This document shows positions 50,629 to 59,931 of a stretch of DNA of 64,000 nucleotides, one piece after another. How positions within the stretch are numbered: position 1 is the first letter of the stretch; every line of letters starts with the position of its first letter. This stretch comes from Sphingomonas colocasiae. GTDB taxonomy: Bacteria > Pseudomonadota > Alphaproteobacteria > Sphingomonadales > Sphingomonadaceae. The stretch is from assembly GCF_019880585.1 (NCBI RefSeq), contig NZ_JAINVV010000009.1:124001-188000 (forward strand), in the 5' to 3' direction. The notes beneath the pieces are model-generated. The model had not been told where the DNA came from. It worked only from the letters and a program-made list of their open reading frames with translations, and ran no database searches. The position numbers and the translations under genes were made by a program.

Positions 50629-51819
50629 TCAGTTGACCGGGCTTACGGCCGCCCGCTGGCTCCATCCCTGAGCGGGCCTGCGATGCATGCGCGCCTCCGG
50701 GATGAGGTTGCGGATACGTCCGCAGAAATTGCGGAGCGCGACCTCGCTTTCGCCCAGCGGGCCGACGGTGAAGCTTTCGGACTCCATGCCGTCCTGCACG
50801 CGTTCGATCAGCCAGGTGTCCTCGGCATTGACCTGCCGGTTGATCCGCCAGTTGAGATAGCGGACCGCCTGCATCTCGCGGCGAGCGTCGGGCACGGCAT
50901 AGGCGATCTCACGGATCAGCGTCTCGGTGGGGGAGACGGGCAGCCATTGCATGAAATCGACCTGATCGGGATAGATGTCGAACGCGACGTTCGGCCAAAG
51001 CTTGAAATAGGTCCAGAGCCGCTGCCGATCCTCCGGCAGATGCGGCACGTGCGGCAGATATTTCTGATAGGCGCGCTCCGACGGATTCGCGGAGTCGCGA
51101 TCGACGATCGGCCCCCACATCTTGTCGACATGCGCCTGCGCCTCGACGCCATAGCCATTGCCCATCAGCCGCTTGAGCCCGGGATGCGCGACCGCGATGT
51201 GGAGCCCGTCGGAATAATTGTCCCCCACATTCTTCCAGTTCACGCGGCGCGGACGCAGGGTGACCCGGCCGAAGGCGCGCAAATCCTCGAATCGATAGGG
51301 CTCCACCTCATGGGCATAGGGCGCCATCATCTCCGCGACGCTGGGGCCGCCATCGTCCTCCAGCCGGACGAAGATGAAGCCATGCCAGATCTCGAGGTCG
51401 AGCCGCACCAGCCCGAGCGTGTCCTGATCGAGCGCGGGATAGCTCGCCTTCATCGGCACGCCGGTGAGCCGGCCGTCCAGATCATAGGTCCAGGCGTGAT
51501 AGGGGCAGACCAGCTTCTTCGCGCAGCCCACCGGCCCATCGACCAGCCGCGCGCCGCGATGGCGGCAGACATTGGTGAAGGCGCGCACGACATCGTCCTG
51601 CCCGCGAATCGCCACCACGCTTTCGCCGAGATATTCGAGCGTGTGATAGTCGCCCGCATTGGGCATGTCGCTGACATGGCAGACCACCTGCCAGCTCGGC
51701 CGCATCACGCGCCGCATCTCCAGCGAGAAGAATTCCGGATCCGAATAGGTCCAGGCCGGCAGGCTCCAGTCTGCATCGGGATCGGAATTGTGCAATGGTG
51801 CTGGCGAAACACTGTGCAT
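50629..51819 (-). CDS. Rieske aromatic-ring-hydroxylating / demethylating oxygenase, alpha subunit
   Basis: A 396-residue Rieske non-heme iron oxygenase. The ATG at 51819 has AGGAG 7 bases upstream and is preferred to a GTG at 51840. The Rieske [2Fe-2S] cluster ligands are CRHRG (about residues 84-88) and CPYHAW (about 103-108), the C-x-H and C-x2-H pattern. The mononuclear iron site is visible in NYSDGLHIAVAHPG (about 198-212) with two His; the Asp ligand should lie further toward the C-terminus. No reductase or ferredoxin gene is nearby, so electrons must come from elsewhere. It is divergent from a TetR regulator and upstream of the PYROXD2-like gene. Glycine-betaine-type demethylation or aromatic hydroxylation are both possible. 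Confidence 0.9.
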   Translation of the reverse strand: MHSVSPAPLHNSDPDADWSLPAWTYSDPEFFSLEMRRVMRPSWQVVCHVSDMPNAGDYHTLEYLGESVVAIRGQDDVVRAFTNVCRHRGARLVDGPVGCAKKLVCPYHAWTYDLDGRLTGVPMKASYPALDQDTLGLVRLDLEIWHGFIFVRLEDDGGPSVAEMMAPYAHEVEPYRFEDLRAFGRVTLRPRRVNWKNVGDNYSDGLHIAVAHPGLKRLMGNGYGVEAQAHVDKMWGPIVDRDSANPSERAYQKYLPHVPHLPEDRQRLWTYFKLWPNVAFDIYPDQVDFMQWLPVSPTETLIREIAYAVPDARREMQAVRYLNWRINRQVNAEDTWLIERVQDGMESESFTVGPLGESEVALRNFCGRIRNLIPEARMHRRPAQGWSQRAAVSPVN

Positions 51820-51903
51820 GGGCGGCTCCTTGTTATACACTTGTAAAATTAACCCGGTTCCACGTCAACTCCTTTTGCCCTGTGGCCGCCCTTCGGAGAT
51901 CGG

Positions 51904-52512
51904 ATGACGAGAGCAGTCTTTACCCGCGAAGATGCCGATACCCGCCGACAGGCGTTGATCGAGGCAACGGCGGCATCGCTCGCGGAAGCGGGAATCGCCG
52001 GCACGTCGGTGCGCGCGATCTGCATGCGCGCCGGTGTCTCCGCCGGACTTTTGCGCCATTATTTCGACGGCGTCGATGCGCTGATCGCGGAGACCTATCG
52101 CGCGACGACCGCGACGGTGGGAGAGGCGCATGCCGCGGCGGTCGCGGCGGCGGGCGCCGACCCGCGCGCGCGCCTGATCGCCTATGTCACCGCCAGCTTC
52201 CGCCCGCCGGTGGCGGATCCGGCGCTGCTCGCGACCTGGCTCGCCTTCTGGAGCCTGGTCAAGACCGACGCCGCGATCGCCGCGATCCATGCCGACACCT
52301 ATCGTGGCTATCGCGGGGAACTGGAAGGGCTGCTTTCCTCATGCGGACTGGAGCAGGCGCAGTGCCGCTCCGCCGCGATCGCGCTGACCGCGCTCGTCGA
52401 CGGCCTCTGGCTCGAGCTCACGCTCGACCCGACGACCTTCACCGCCGAACAGGCGAGCGCGATGGCGGTACGCTGGCTCGATTCGCTGCTGGAGGGCAAT
52501 AGCCTCGATTGA
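51904..52512 (+). CDS. TetR family regulator (BetI-like C-terminal domain)
   Basis: A 202-residue protein. The N-terminal helix-turn-helix (RRQALIEATAASLAEAGIAGTSVRAICMRAGVSAGLLRHYF) is typical TetR. The C-terminal ligand-binding part, with LLATWLAFWSLVKTD and ALTALVDGLWLELTLDP, fits the BetI-like group. It is divergent from the Rieske oxygenase, 84 bases apart; the shared region holds the AT-rich partial dyad TTATACACTTGTAA (51834-51847), a likely operator. It probably represses the oxygenase-oxidoreductase operon until its substrate appears. Confidence 0.93.
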   Translation: MTRAVFTREDADTRRQALIEATAASLAEAGIAGTSVRAICMRAGVSAGLLRHYFDGVDALIAETYRATTATVGEAHAAAVAAAGADPRARLIAYVTASFRPPVADPALLATWLAFWSLVKTDAAIAAIHADTYRGYRGELEGLLSSCGLEQAQCRSAAIALTALVDGLWLELTLDPTTFTAEQASAMAVRWLDSLLEGNSLD

Positions 52513-52539
52513 GGATGAGAAAGCACTCACCCGTTGGCT

Positions 52540-52635
52540 TCGAGCAGCGTCGAGCGTGTCGAGACGCGCCCGTCGAGAAGCCTTGCGCCGGACTTCTCGA
52601 CTGCGGTTCTCGACAGGCTCGAACCTGCGCTCGAA
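52540..52635. repeat. Intergenic 'gttctcgacaggctcga' palindromic repeat
   Basis: GTCGAGAAG (52572-52580) and CTTCTCGAC (52593-52601) are inverted arms, followed by ttctcgacaggctcgaac and more cgag/ctcg pairs. It fills the 147 bases between the TetR and M20 peptidase genes (convergent) and resembles the repeat found inside imuB. Confidence 0.6.
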
Positions 52636-52659
52636 ACGAACAGATATAGGGTCGCCCGT

Positions 52660-54045
52660 CTATTTGCTTCCCAGTTCCGTCAGCACCGAATGCCATTGGT
52701 CGAGCGCACCGCCGATGCCCGCGACGGGCACGCGTTCGTTGAGGCCATGGGCGAAGCCGTCCTCCGATCGCATGAACAGCGAGGCAACGCCGTAGCTGGG
52801 AATACCGGCCGCGCGGAAGTGAAGGCTGTCGGTAGCGCCCGCCGACATGCTGGGCGTCACCGCCAGCCCCGGATAGCGCGCGCGCACGGCCTTGGTGACC
52901 GCATCGACCACATCCTTGCGCAGCGGCGAGGCGTCGCTCGCCGTGGTGTCGGGATCGACGGTGATCACGGCGGTGGGATCGGCGATGACCTTGGTCAGTT
53001 CCGCCTTCACCGCATCGATCGAGATGCCGGGGAAGATGCGGCAATTGACGTTGGCGATCGCGCGTTGCGGCAGCGCATTCTCGGCATGGCCTGCGCTCGC
53101 CATGGTGGCGGTGCAGGTGGTGCGGATCTGCCCGACATATTCGGGCTTGGATGCGATCACTTCTGCCGCCGCAGTGTCGTGCGGATCGGCGGCATAGCGC
53201 GCCATGGCCGCCCCCACCTCTCCGCCGACCTGCTTGCTCGCGGCCGCCAGCGAGGCGCGGGTGAGTTCGTTGATCATGTTGGGGAATTTATAATCTCCCA
53301 GCCGCACCAGCGCGCGCGACAGGCGATAGATCGGGTTGCCGGGGGTCGGCGCGCTCGAATGGCCGCCGGGATCGGTGATGGTCACCTGGAAATCGGCATA
53401 GGTCTTTTCGCCGGCCTGGAGCGTGTAGACGATCGGCTTGTTGTCCGGCCCGAGCATGCCGCCGCCGCCATCGCCATTGAGCACCATCTCCGCGCCCACC
53501 AGCTTCTTGGCGAGCGCGCGGGTGGTGATCATCGCGGTCTCCTCGTCGCCCGAAGCGGCGAGGATGATCGAGCGTTTGGGTTTGTACCCTTCCTGCTTCA
53601 GCCGGGCGAGCGTCGCTACGACCATCGAGAGATCGTATTTATTGTCCTCGGCGCCGCGCCCGAAGATATAGCCATTCTCCTCCACCGCGGTGAAGGGATC
53701 ACGCTGCCAGTCGGCGGGCTTGGCCTCCACCACATCCATATGGACCGAGATCAGGATCGGCTTGGCATCGGTCGTACCCTTCAGCGTCACTTCCAGCGTC
53801 GCGGTGTTGCCGATCGGGGTGATGACGATGTCACTGTCGGCATAGCCCGCCGTCTTGAGCACCGAGGCGAGATATTCGGCATAGGCGACGGTCTGCCCGC
53901 GCCCCTCGACCGTCTGGTAGCCGATCGATTTCTTGAGGATGTCCTTCGCCTGATCGACCTGCGCGGGCGTTGGCGGCTTGGCCGATGCGGCGGCGCTCCA
54001 GGCCAGCGCCAATGCCAGTGCCGTTCCCCCGATGATCCGTCGCAT
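52660..54045 (-). CDS. Exported M20/M25/M40 family metallopeptidase
   Basis: A 461-residue dinuclear zinc hydrolase. The ATG at 54045 has GGGAG upstream and is followed by a signal peptide ending in AAASAK. Metal-binding segments are ISVHMDVVEA near residue 100, GRGAEDNKYD near 130 (bridging Asp) and SGDEETAM near 165 (catalytic and ligand Glu). The dimerisation lid domain (DPGGHSSAPTPGNPIYRL) and the final His-bearing segment RSEDGFAHGLNERVP complete the fold. It would cut dipeptides or N-acyl amino acids in the periplasm. It is a single gene, convergent with the TetR gene. Confidence 0.92.
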   Translation of the reverse strand: MRRIIGGTALALALAWSAAASAKPPTPAQVDQAKDILKKSIGYQTVEGRGQTVAYAEYLASVLKTAGYADSDIVITPIGNTATLEVTLKGTTDAKPILISVHMDVVEAKPADWQRDPFTAVEENGYIFGRGAEDNKYDLSMVVATLARLKQEGYKPKRSIILAASGDEETAMITTRALAKKLVGAEMVLNGDGGGGMLGPDNKPIVYTLQAGEKTYADFQVTITDPGGHSSAPTPGNPIYRLSRALVRLGDYKFPNMINELTRASLAAASKQVGGEVGAAMARYAADPHDTAAAEVIASKPEYVGQIRTTCTATMASAGHAENALPQRAIANVNCRIFPGISIDAVKAELTKVIADPTAVITVDPDTTASDASPLRKDVVDAVTKAVRARYPGLAVTPSMSAGATDSLHFRAAGIPSYGVASLFMRSEDGFAHGLNERVPVAGIGGALDQWHSVLTELGSK

Positions 54046-54123
54046 GCCGATCTCCCAAATCATTTCATGCGTTATCTTGTGTCGGCTGATGCGGGCGATT
54101 GCCAGTGCTTTGTGGGAGAGCGC

Positions 54124-57100
54124 TCAATGGAAATCGCGCGACTTGGGGATGATGCTGACATTGCGGGGATGGCGGTGCAGCCCCACGGGCAAGGGCTTCA
54201 CGACATGGTCGGCGCGCGCGACCTCCGCACGGAGCAGATCGTCGGACAGCGCGGCCAGCGTGCCGGTGGCGTCGACCAGTTCCTGCACCACGACATGGAC
54301 GACAGTCTCGTCGGTCTGCACATAGCCGCGCGCCTCCATCAGCCGTGCGGTCATCACCACCTTGCGATATTGCTCGAAGACCTTGGGCCAGACGACGAGA
54401 TTGGCGATCCCCGTCTCGTCCTCGAGCGTGACGAAGCACACGCCGCTCGCGGTGCCGGGCCGCTGGCGGACGAGCACGAGGCCGGAGACCGCGACCTTGT
54501 TGCCCGATTTCATCATCGCCAACCGGTCGTTCCGTATGAAACGGCGATGATCGTAATGACCGCGCAGGAATTCGAGCGGATGCGCCTTCAGCGACAGGCG
54601 CAACGTCTGGTAATCCGAGACGACATGTTCGGAAAGCGGCGTCTGGGGCAGCATGACGGGCTGCGCCTCCACGCCTTCGTCGCGGGCGTCGGCGAAGGCG
54701 AAAAGCGGCAAGTCCGGCGCCTGACGAAGCGCGCGGCTGTCCCAAAGCGCCTGACGGCGATCGAGCCCCATCGAACGAAAGGCATCGGCCGCCGCCAGCT
54801 TGCGGATCGCGGCGACATGGATGCGCGATCGCGCCTTCAAGTCCTCGACGTCGGCGAAAGGCGTATCGCGCGCTTGCATGATCGCCTGGGCGACATCCTC
54901 GCCGATGCCGTCGATCTGGCGGAAGCCGAGGCGCAGGGCGTAGCGCATGCCAAGCCTGTCCTTACGCATCCGCGCGTCCCGGGCCGTTTTCCATCTCCCA
55001 AAGATCGATGTCGGCGGGGGATAATGCGGCCAATGATCGTGCAGCCGGCCAATGGGTTCGAGTGTGTTATCCCATTCGCTCATGTTCACGTCAGGGGGTA
55101 GCACCTCCACGCCGTTTTCGCGCGCGTCGCGGACGATCTGGGCGGGGGCATAGAAGCCCATGGGCTGCGAGTTGAGCAAGGCGGCCGCGAAGACCTCCGG
55201 ATAATAGCATTTGATCCAGCTCGACACATAGACGAGGTGCGCAAAACTGGCGGCATGGCTTTCGGGAAAGCCGTAATCGCCGAACCCCTTGATCTGATCG
55301 AAGCAGCGCCGCGCGAATTCGGGATCATAGCCACGCCCGATCATGCGGCCGACCATCTTCTCCTCAAGCTTGCCGATGGTGCCGCGCGAGCGGAAGGTCG
55401 CCATGGCGCGGCGAAGCTCGGTCGCTTCCTCGGGCGAGAATTCGGCTGCATCCATCGCGATCTGCATCGCCTGTTCCTGGAAGATCGGCACGCCAAGCGT
55501 GCGTGCCAGAATCTTCCTCAGTTCGTCCGGCGGTCCTTTGTCGGGTGATGGCGAAGGATATTCCACCGTCTCGATACCGTTCCGTCGCCTGAGATAGGGA
55601 TGCACCATGTCGCCCTGGATCGGACCGGGACGGACGATCGCAACCTCGACGACCAGATCATAATATGTCCGCGGCTTGAGCCGTGGCAGCATGTTCATCT
55701 GCGCGCGGCTCTCGACCTGGAATACGCCGAGCGATTCCCCCGCGCAGAGCATGTCGTAGACCGTCTCGTCATCAGGCGGGATATTGGCGAGGTCACAGTG
55801 CTCGCCATGCTTCGTCTCGATCAGGTCAAAGGCCTTGCGGATGCAGGTGAGCATGCCGAGCGCGAGCACATCGACCTTCAGCAATTCCAGATAATCGATA
55901 TCGTCCTTGTCCCATTCGATGAAGCTGCGATCGGCCATCGCGCCGTTGCCGATAGGCACATTCTCGATCAGCGGGTTGCGCGTCAGGATGAACCCGCCGA
56001 CATGCTGGGACAGATGTCGCGGCAGCTCCATGAGTTGGTTGGTGATCGCGATGACCCGCCGAAGCATGGGATCGGACAGGTCGAGCCCCGCCTCCCTCAC
56101 CTTGGCCTCGTCGACCTCGCTGCCCCAGCTTCCCCAGACGGTGCGCGCCATGGCGGAGGTGATATCCTCGCTCAGGCCCATCGCCTTGCCCACTTCGCGC
56201 ACTGCGCTGCGCGGGCGATAATGGATCACCGTCGCGCACAACCCCGCATGGTCGCGGCCATAGCGGCTATAGATATGCTGGATGACTTCCTCACGGCGCT
56301 CATGCTCGAAATCGACGTCGATATCGGGCGCATCGCAAGTGATGCTGCCATCGTCACGCGTCACGACAGAGATGAACCGCTCGAAGAGCAGCGAGACATG
56401 CTCAGGATCGACATTGGTGATGGCGAGGCAATAGCAGACCGCGCTGTTCGCCGCAGAGCCGCGCCCCTGGCACAGGATCGGCGGGTCCAGACCTCGCGCA
56501 AAAGCGACGATATCGTACACCGTGATGAAATAGCGTGCGATGTCGAGCCGACGGATCAGGTCGAGCTCTTTCCGAATCGCCACTTCGACCTTTTCCGGCA
56601 GGCCTTTGGGGTAACGCCAATTCGCCCCCTCCCATGTCAGCGCCTCAAGATGCTGCTGTGGCGTTCGGCCCTCCGGGATCGGATCGTCGGGATATTCGTA
56701 GCGCAACTCCTGCAGCGCAAACCGGCACGCATCCGCCACCTCGCGCGTCGCCGCGATGGCATGCGGCCAGCGGCGAAACAGTTCGATCATCTCGGCGGGC
56801 GATCTCAGATGCCGTTCGGCATTGGCGTGAAGCAGGAAGCCGGCACGCGCGATTATGGTCTTTTCGCGGATACAGGTCATCACGTCCTGCAACGGGCGGC
56901 GATCGGGCGTCGCATAATGGACGTCGTTGGTCGCCAGGATCGACAGGCGGTGGGTGCGTGCGATCGCGTCGAGCCGGTTGATCCGCGCCTTGTCGTCGCC
57001 GCGATAGAGATAGGCGGCGGCGACATGTTTCAGCGTCGGCAACATCGCGGTCAACCGCGCCAGTTCCTCCCCGAAACCGTCGAGATCGTCGGGCGGCATC

Positions 57101-57561
57101 ACGATGAGCTGCACGTCTTCCGAATGTGCCGCCAGCATCGCCAATGTCAGGTGGCATTCGCCTTTGGCCTGCCATTCGCCATCCAGATCGCGCATCTTGC
57201 CGCGCGACAGCAAGGTGCAAAGCCGGCCATAAGCCGCGCGGTCCCTGGGATAGGCGAGGAAGGACGGCGCATCGACCAGATCGAGCCGGCAGCCGATCAG
57301 CGGTTTCATACCCCCGCCCGAGACGTTCATATCCATCCGCACCACGCCCGCCATGGTGTTGCGATCGGCGACGCCCAGTGCGTGATAACCGAGATTATAG
57401 GCATGTTCTGCAAGCTGCACTGCCGGCGATGCGCCGCGCAGGAAGGAATATGGCGTCGTGACGCCAAGCTCCACATAAGGGGTCGGCGGATTGGGCACGA
57501 AGCCCGGCAGCTTGGCGATGGCGAGGACGCGCAGGCCGGGCGTGAGCGGCTTGTCCGGCAT
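54124..57561 (-). CDS. dnaE2: Error-prone DNA polymerase III alpha subunit DnaE2 (ImuC)
   Basis: A 1145-residue C-family DNA polymerase. The PHP domain opens with YVELGVTTPYSFLRGASP; the palm carries DIDVDFEHERREEVIQHIY near residue 410 with the catalytic aspartates; GGFILTRNPLIENVPI and FPESHAASFAHLVYVSSWIKCYYP are DnaE2-typical. The C-terminus has the OB-fold (VAVSGLVLVRQRPGTASGVCFVTLEDETG). The start shares one base with the imuB stop (TGATG), so the two are coupled. DnaE2 extends past DNA damage together with ImuA and ImuB, causing induced mutations. It is shorter than the replicative DnaE and lies in the canonical cassette. Confidence 0.97.
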   Translation of the reverse strand: MPDKPLTPGLRVLAIAKLPGFVPNPPTPYVELGVTTPYSFLRGASPAVQLAEHAYNLGYHALGVADRNTMAGVVRMDMNVSGGGMKPLIGCRLDLVDAPSFLAYPRDRAAYGRLCTLLSRGKMRDLDGEWQAKGECHLTLAMLAAHSEDVQLIVMPPDDLDGFGEELARLTAMLPTLKHVAAAYLYRGDDKARINRLDAIARTHRLSILATNDVHYATPDRRPLQDVMTCIREKTIIARAGFLLHANAERHLRSPAEMIELFRRWPHAIAATREVADACRFALQELRYEYPDDPIPEGRTPQQHLEALTWEGANWRYPKGLPEKVEVAIRKELDLIRRLDIARYFITVYDIVAFARGLDPPILCQGRGSAANSAVCYCLAITNVDPEHVSLLFERFISVVTRDDGSITCDAPDIDVDFEHERREEVIQHIYSRYGRDHAGLCATVIHYRPRSAVREVGKAMGLSEDITSAMARTVWGSWGSEVDEAKVREAGLDLSDPMLRRVIAITNQLMELPRHLSQHVGGFILTRNPLIENVPIGNGAMADRSFIEWDKDDIDYLELLKVDVLALGMLTCIRKAFDLIETKHGEHCDLANIPPDDETVYDMLCAGESLGVFQVESRAQMNMLPRLKPRTYYDLVVEVAIVRPGPIQGDMVHPYLRRRNGIETVEYPSPSPDKGPPDELRKILARTLGVPIFQEQAMQIAMDAAEFSPEEATELRRAMATFRSRGTIGKLEEKMVGRMIGRGYDPEFARRCFDQIKGFGDYGFPESHAASFAHLVYVSSWIKCYYPEVFAAALLNSQPMGFYAPAQIVRDARENGVEVLPPDVNMSEWDNTLEPIGRLHDHWPHYPPPTSIFGRWKTARDARMRKDRLGMRYALRLGFRQIDGIGEDVAQAIMQARDTPFADVEDLKARSRIHVAAIRKLAAADAFRSMGLDRRQALWDSRALRQAPDLPLFAFADARDEGVEAQPVMLPQTPLSEHVVSDYQTLRLSLKAHPLEFLRGHYDHRRFIRNDRLAMMKSGNKVAVSGLVLVRQRPGTASGVCFVTLEDETGIANLVVWPKVFEQYRKVVMTARLMEARGYVQTDETVVHVVVQELVDATGTLAALSDDLLRAEVARADHVVKPLPVGLHRHPRNVSIIPKSRDFH

Positions 57562-59219
57562 CAGGCGAACAGCCCGTGGAGATACCAGTCGGGCGCTCCG
57601 CCCCGGCCATCATCGATCAAGCCGTTGCGATAGATCCAGAAGCGCGCGCCATCCTCATCCTCGACGCGGTAATAGTCACGCAGTCGCGTCGTCGATCGTT
57701 CGCGCCACCATTCGGGCGCGATCCGTTCGGGCCCCTCGACCTTGACGATCCGGTGCAGCTTGCGGCGCCACTGGAAGCGGCGCGGTTCACCCTCCGGCGT
57801 CGCATAGGTGACCCCGATCGGCTCCGGACGATCGAACAGGCGGATCGGGCGCTCGGGGGTGAGCGGCGCCGGTGCCTCGCCCCCCGCTTCATGCGCCAGT
57901 GCCGGCCGCCATTGCAGCGCGCGTTCGGGCAGATGGCTTTCGAGGAACAAGGGGACGCACACATTGCCCGCCCCCAGCCGTACGCTCAGCCGGTCGATCA
58001 GCCGGGCGAGCGAAGTCGCGTCATGCTCGGCCTCGATCAGCCCCGTCTGCGCGGGATCGAGCGGTTCGTGCCAGAGCGCGGTGAGCGCGAAGGCATCGAA
58101 GCCGAAACCGGCGTCGAGCGTCTCGAACCGTTCGGCGAACAGGCGGACCATATGGCGGGGATCGCGCATAGCCTGGCTGGTGCGCGCCTCCAGCGCCTGG
58201 ACATCGCCGTCGACGCGAAAGGCCTGGAATCCGAGATGCCGTGCACCGGCATGGCGTTCGGCGAGTTGGCGGCACAAAGCCTCCGCCATCTCGACCACCA
58301 AAGGTTCGAGAATCGGCACATGCAGCACCGGTTCGACGACGCGACGCACCACGCGCGGCACCGGCGCGCGGATCGCGGGATTGACCGGCTCCTCGGTGCG
58401 ACCGAACGCCTGGGCCAGCCGCAGCGGCGGATCGGCCCAGGGGCCATCGGCGCGCGCGAAACGGCGGGCGAGCCCAAGCGCCGGGATTTCGGCAAGCGCG
58501 GCTATGGTCTTGAGGCCGAGCCGGCCGAGCAGCAGCACGGTGTCGTCATCGAGCCTGAGGGCGGAGACGGGCAACGGGCCGAGCGTGGCGGCGAGTGCTT
58601 CGGGCGGGCAGATCGTGTTCGGCGTCGACGCCTCACTCCGTTGGGACTGAGCCTGTCGAAGTCTTGCCCTTTCTTTTGGCGTCGATGCCCCAGAAGGACA
58701 GGACTTCGACAGGCTCAGTCCGAACGGTGAGGTTGAAGCATAGCGCGCCAGCGCCCAGGCGGCGCCCACCGTGGGTGCGATCGCGATGCGCGCCGTCAGT
58801 CCCATCCTGCGGAAACGTACGCGCATCTCCACCGCCAGCCGGGCTTCGCCGCCGAAGAGATGCGCCGCGCCGGTGATGTCGAGCAGCAGCCCGTCGCCGC
58901 CATCGATCGCGACAAAGGGGCACCAGCGTTCGGACCAATGACAGAGACGCTCCAGCGCTGCGGAGTCACCGGGCTTGTCCGATGGCCAGACGGCAAGTAC
59001 CGGCAACGCGGCACGCGCATCCGCCAGTCTCTGTCCGGGGCGTGCGCCACCGTCACGCGCCTGCGCGTTGACCGCATCGATCAGAATACCGTGTGCGCCC
59101 TCGGAAACGAGCGCGACCGGCCCTGCTCTAGCCGCGTCGCCGTTCGCCCTCGCCCAGCGCTGGATCGCGAAGCGGGGAAACCAGATCGAGGCGATCCGCC
59201 GCCCGGTCATACGCGGCAT
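57561..59219 (-). CDS. imuB: Y-family DNA polymerase-like protein ImuB with an in-frame repeat insertion
   Basis: About 552 residues from the ATG at 59219 (59210 is an alternative). The Y-family layout is clear: IASIWFPRFAIQRWARANG at the start, then DGLLLDITGAAHLFGGEARLA, and helix-hairpin-helix sequence LLLGRLGLKTIAALAEIPALG. The long C-terminal tail (RPIRLFDRPEPIGVTYATPEG...) binds the beta clamp and partners in characterised ImuB proteins. Residues ~160-200 (FGLSLSKSC ... LRQAQSQRSE) are a translated palindromic repeat, and I infer they form an added surface loop. It overlaps imuA by about 92 bases and dnaE2 by one base. ImuB is usually catalytically inactive and acts as a platform. Confidence 0.93.
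   Translation of the reverse strand: MPRMTGRRIASIWFPRFAIQRWARANGDAARAGPVALVSEGAHGILIDAVNAQARDGGARPGQRLADARAALPVLAVWPSDKPGDSAALERLCHWSERWCPFVAIDGGDGLLLDITGAAHLFGGEARLAVEMRVRFRRMGLTARIAIAPTVGAAWALARYASTSPFGLSLSKSCPSGASTPKERARLRQAQSQRSEASTPNTICPPEALAATLGPLPVSALRLDDDTVLLLGRLGLKTIAALAEIPALGLARRFARADGPWADPPLRLAQAFGRTEEPVNPAIRAPVPRVVRRVVEPVLHVPILEPLVVEMAEALCRQLAERHAGARHLGFQAFRVDGDVQALEARTSQAMRDPRHMVRLFAERFETLDAGFGFDAFALTALWHEPLDPAQTGLIEAEHDATSLARLIDRLSVRLGAGNVCVPLFLESHLPERALQWRPALAHEAGGEAPAPLTPERPIRLFDRPEPIGVTYATPEGEPRRFQWRRKLHRIVKVEGPERIAPEWWRERSTTRLRDYYRVEDEDGARFWIYRNGLIDDGRGGAPDWYLHGLFA
58639..58726. repeat. Palindromic repeat inserted in frame within imuB
   Basis: Two arms of 31 bases, CGTTGGGACTGAGCCTGTCG... 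(58639-58669) and its near complement (58696-58726), match at 28 of 31 positions around a 26-base spacer. This is the dispersed 'cttcgacaggctcagtccgaacg' element known between genes in many proteobacteria; here it is read through as protein. Confidence 0.88.
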
Positions 59220-59847
59220 CCCATTGCCCGGGCCGTGCGCCCCGCGCGCGGAACAGTTCCAGCGACCAGATCGGCATGCCCGGCGCAGCGACATTCCAGC
59301 GCGGCACCAGCGACGGCCGGCTGCGCGCACGCCAGCGCATCCGCGCCCCGCTCAGATCGGCTTGAGATCCCAGCCGCAGCAGCAAGGCGGGCACGCCGAA
59401 GCGCTCCGCCGCCACCGCCAGCCGGCGGGTCGCGGTGAAATCGAGCGCGCGCGGATTGCCCGCCACCTCGCCGATCACGGCGGAGAGTTCGGCACATCTC
59501 AGCCCCTCCTCCATCGCCCACAGCGCCTGGCCGGCATCGCGTGCGACGATATGGAGGATGCCCGGCCCCTCCGCCTTCGGCCGGGCGCGGCACCAATGGG
59601 GATAGGGCCGGCCATGATCGCGCAGCGCGACGCGATCCTGCACCCAGAGCATGGTTCCCGATCGCAGTCGGGCACCGAGCTGCGCCATCGCGAATCCGCA
59701 GCCGGCCGCATCGCGCGACTCGGCGAAGACCTCGACGAGTCGCGGCTGAAGCGCCGTCGCTGCGGCAAATGCCTCCGTCGCGGAAGCGCGGTTTTCCGGC
59801 GAGTCTTCCTCGATTTCAGCGGACAGCAAGGCATGGTGCGTGGACAC
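59128..59847 (-). CDS. imuA: Translesion synthesis accessory protein ImuA
   Basis: A 239-residue RecA/SulA-like protein, first gene of the imuA-imuB-dnaE2 operon. Typical ImuA features are ALQPRLVEVFAESRDAAGCGFAM early, WVQDRVALRDHGRPYPHW, GILHIVARDAGQALWAMEEGLRC, and the tail PGMPIWSLELFRARGARPGQWD. Its stop lies within the start of imuB, giving an overlap of about 92 bases. The LexA box sits 14 bases before the ATG, so the operon should be induced by DNA damage. ImuA inhibits or modulates RecA and is needed for induced mutagenesis in characterised systems. Confidence 0.9.
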   Translation of the reverse strand: MSTHHALLSAEIEEDSPENRASATEAFAAATALQPRLVEVFAESRDAAGCGFAMAQLGARLRSGTMLWVQDRVALRDHGRPYPHWCRARPKAEGPGILHIVARDAGQALWAMEEGLRCAELSAVIGEVAGNPRALDFTATRRLAVAAERFGVPALLLRLGSQADLSGARMRWRARSRPSLVPRWNVAAPGMPIWSLELFRARGARPGQWDAAYDRAADRLDLVSPLRDPALGEGERRRG

Positions 59848-59861
59848 GGCAGGTCCGAATT

Positions 59862-59876
59862 GTTCATGATTTGTTC
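59862..59876. promoter_or_regulatory. LexA (SOS) box of the imuA-imuB-dnaE2 operon
   Basis: GTTC-atgattt-GTTC is an exact match to the alphaproteobacterial LexA site GTTC-N7-GTTC. It starts 15 bases upstream of the imuA ATG at 59847, where LexA would block transcription or initiation. Confidence 0.85.
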
Positions 59877-59931
59877 CATTCTCGCCGGAACGCGAGAAGA
59901 GTCAAGTTTGCTGCATGGGGTAACTCTCCTT

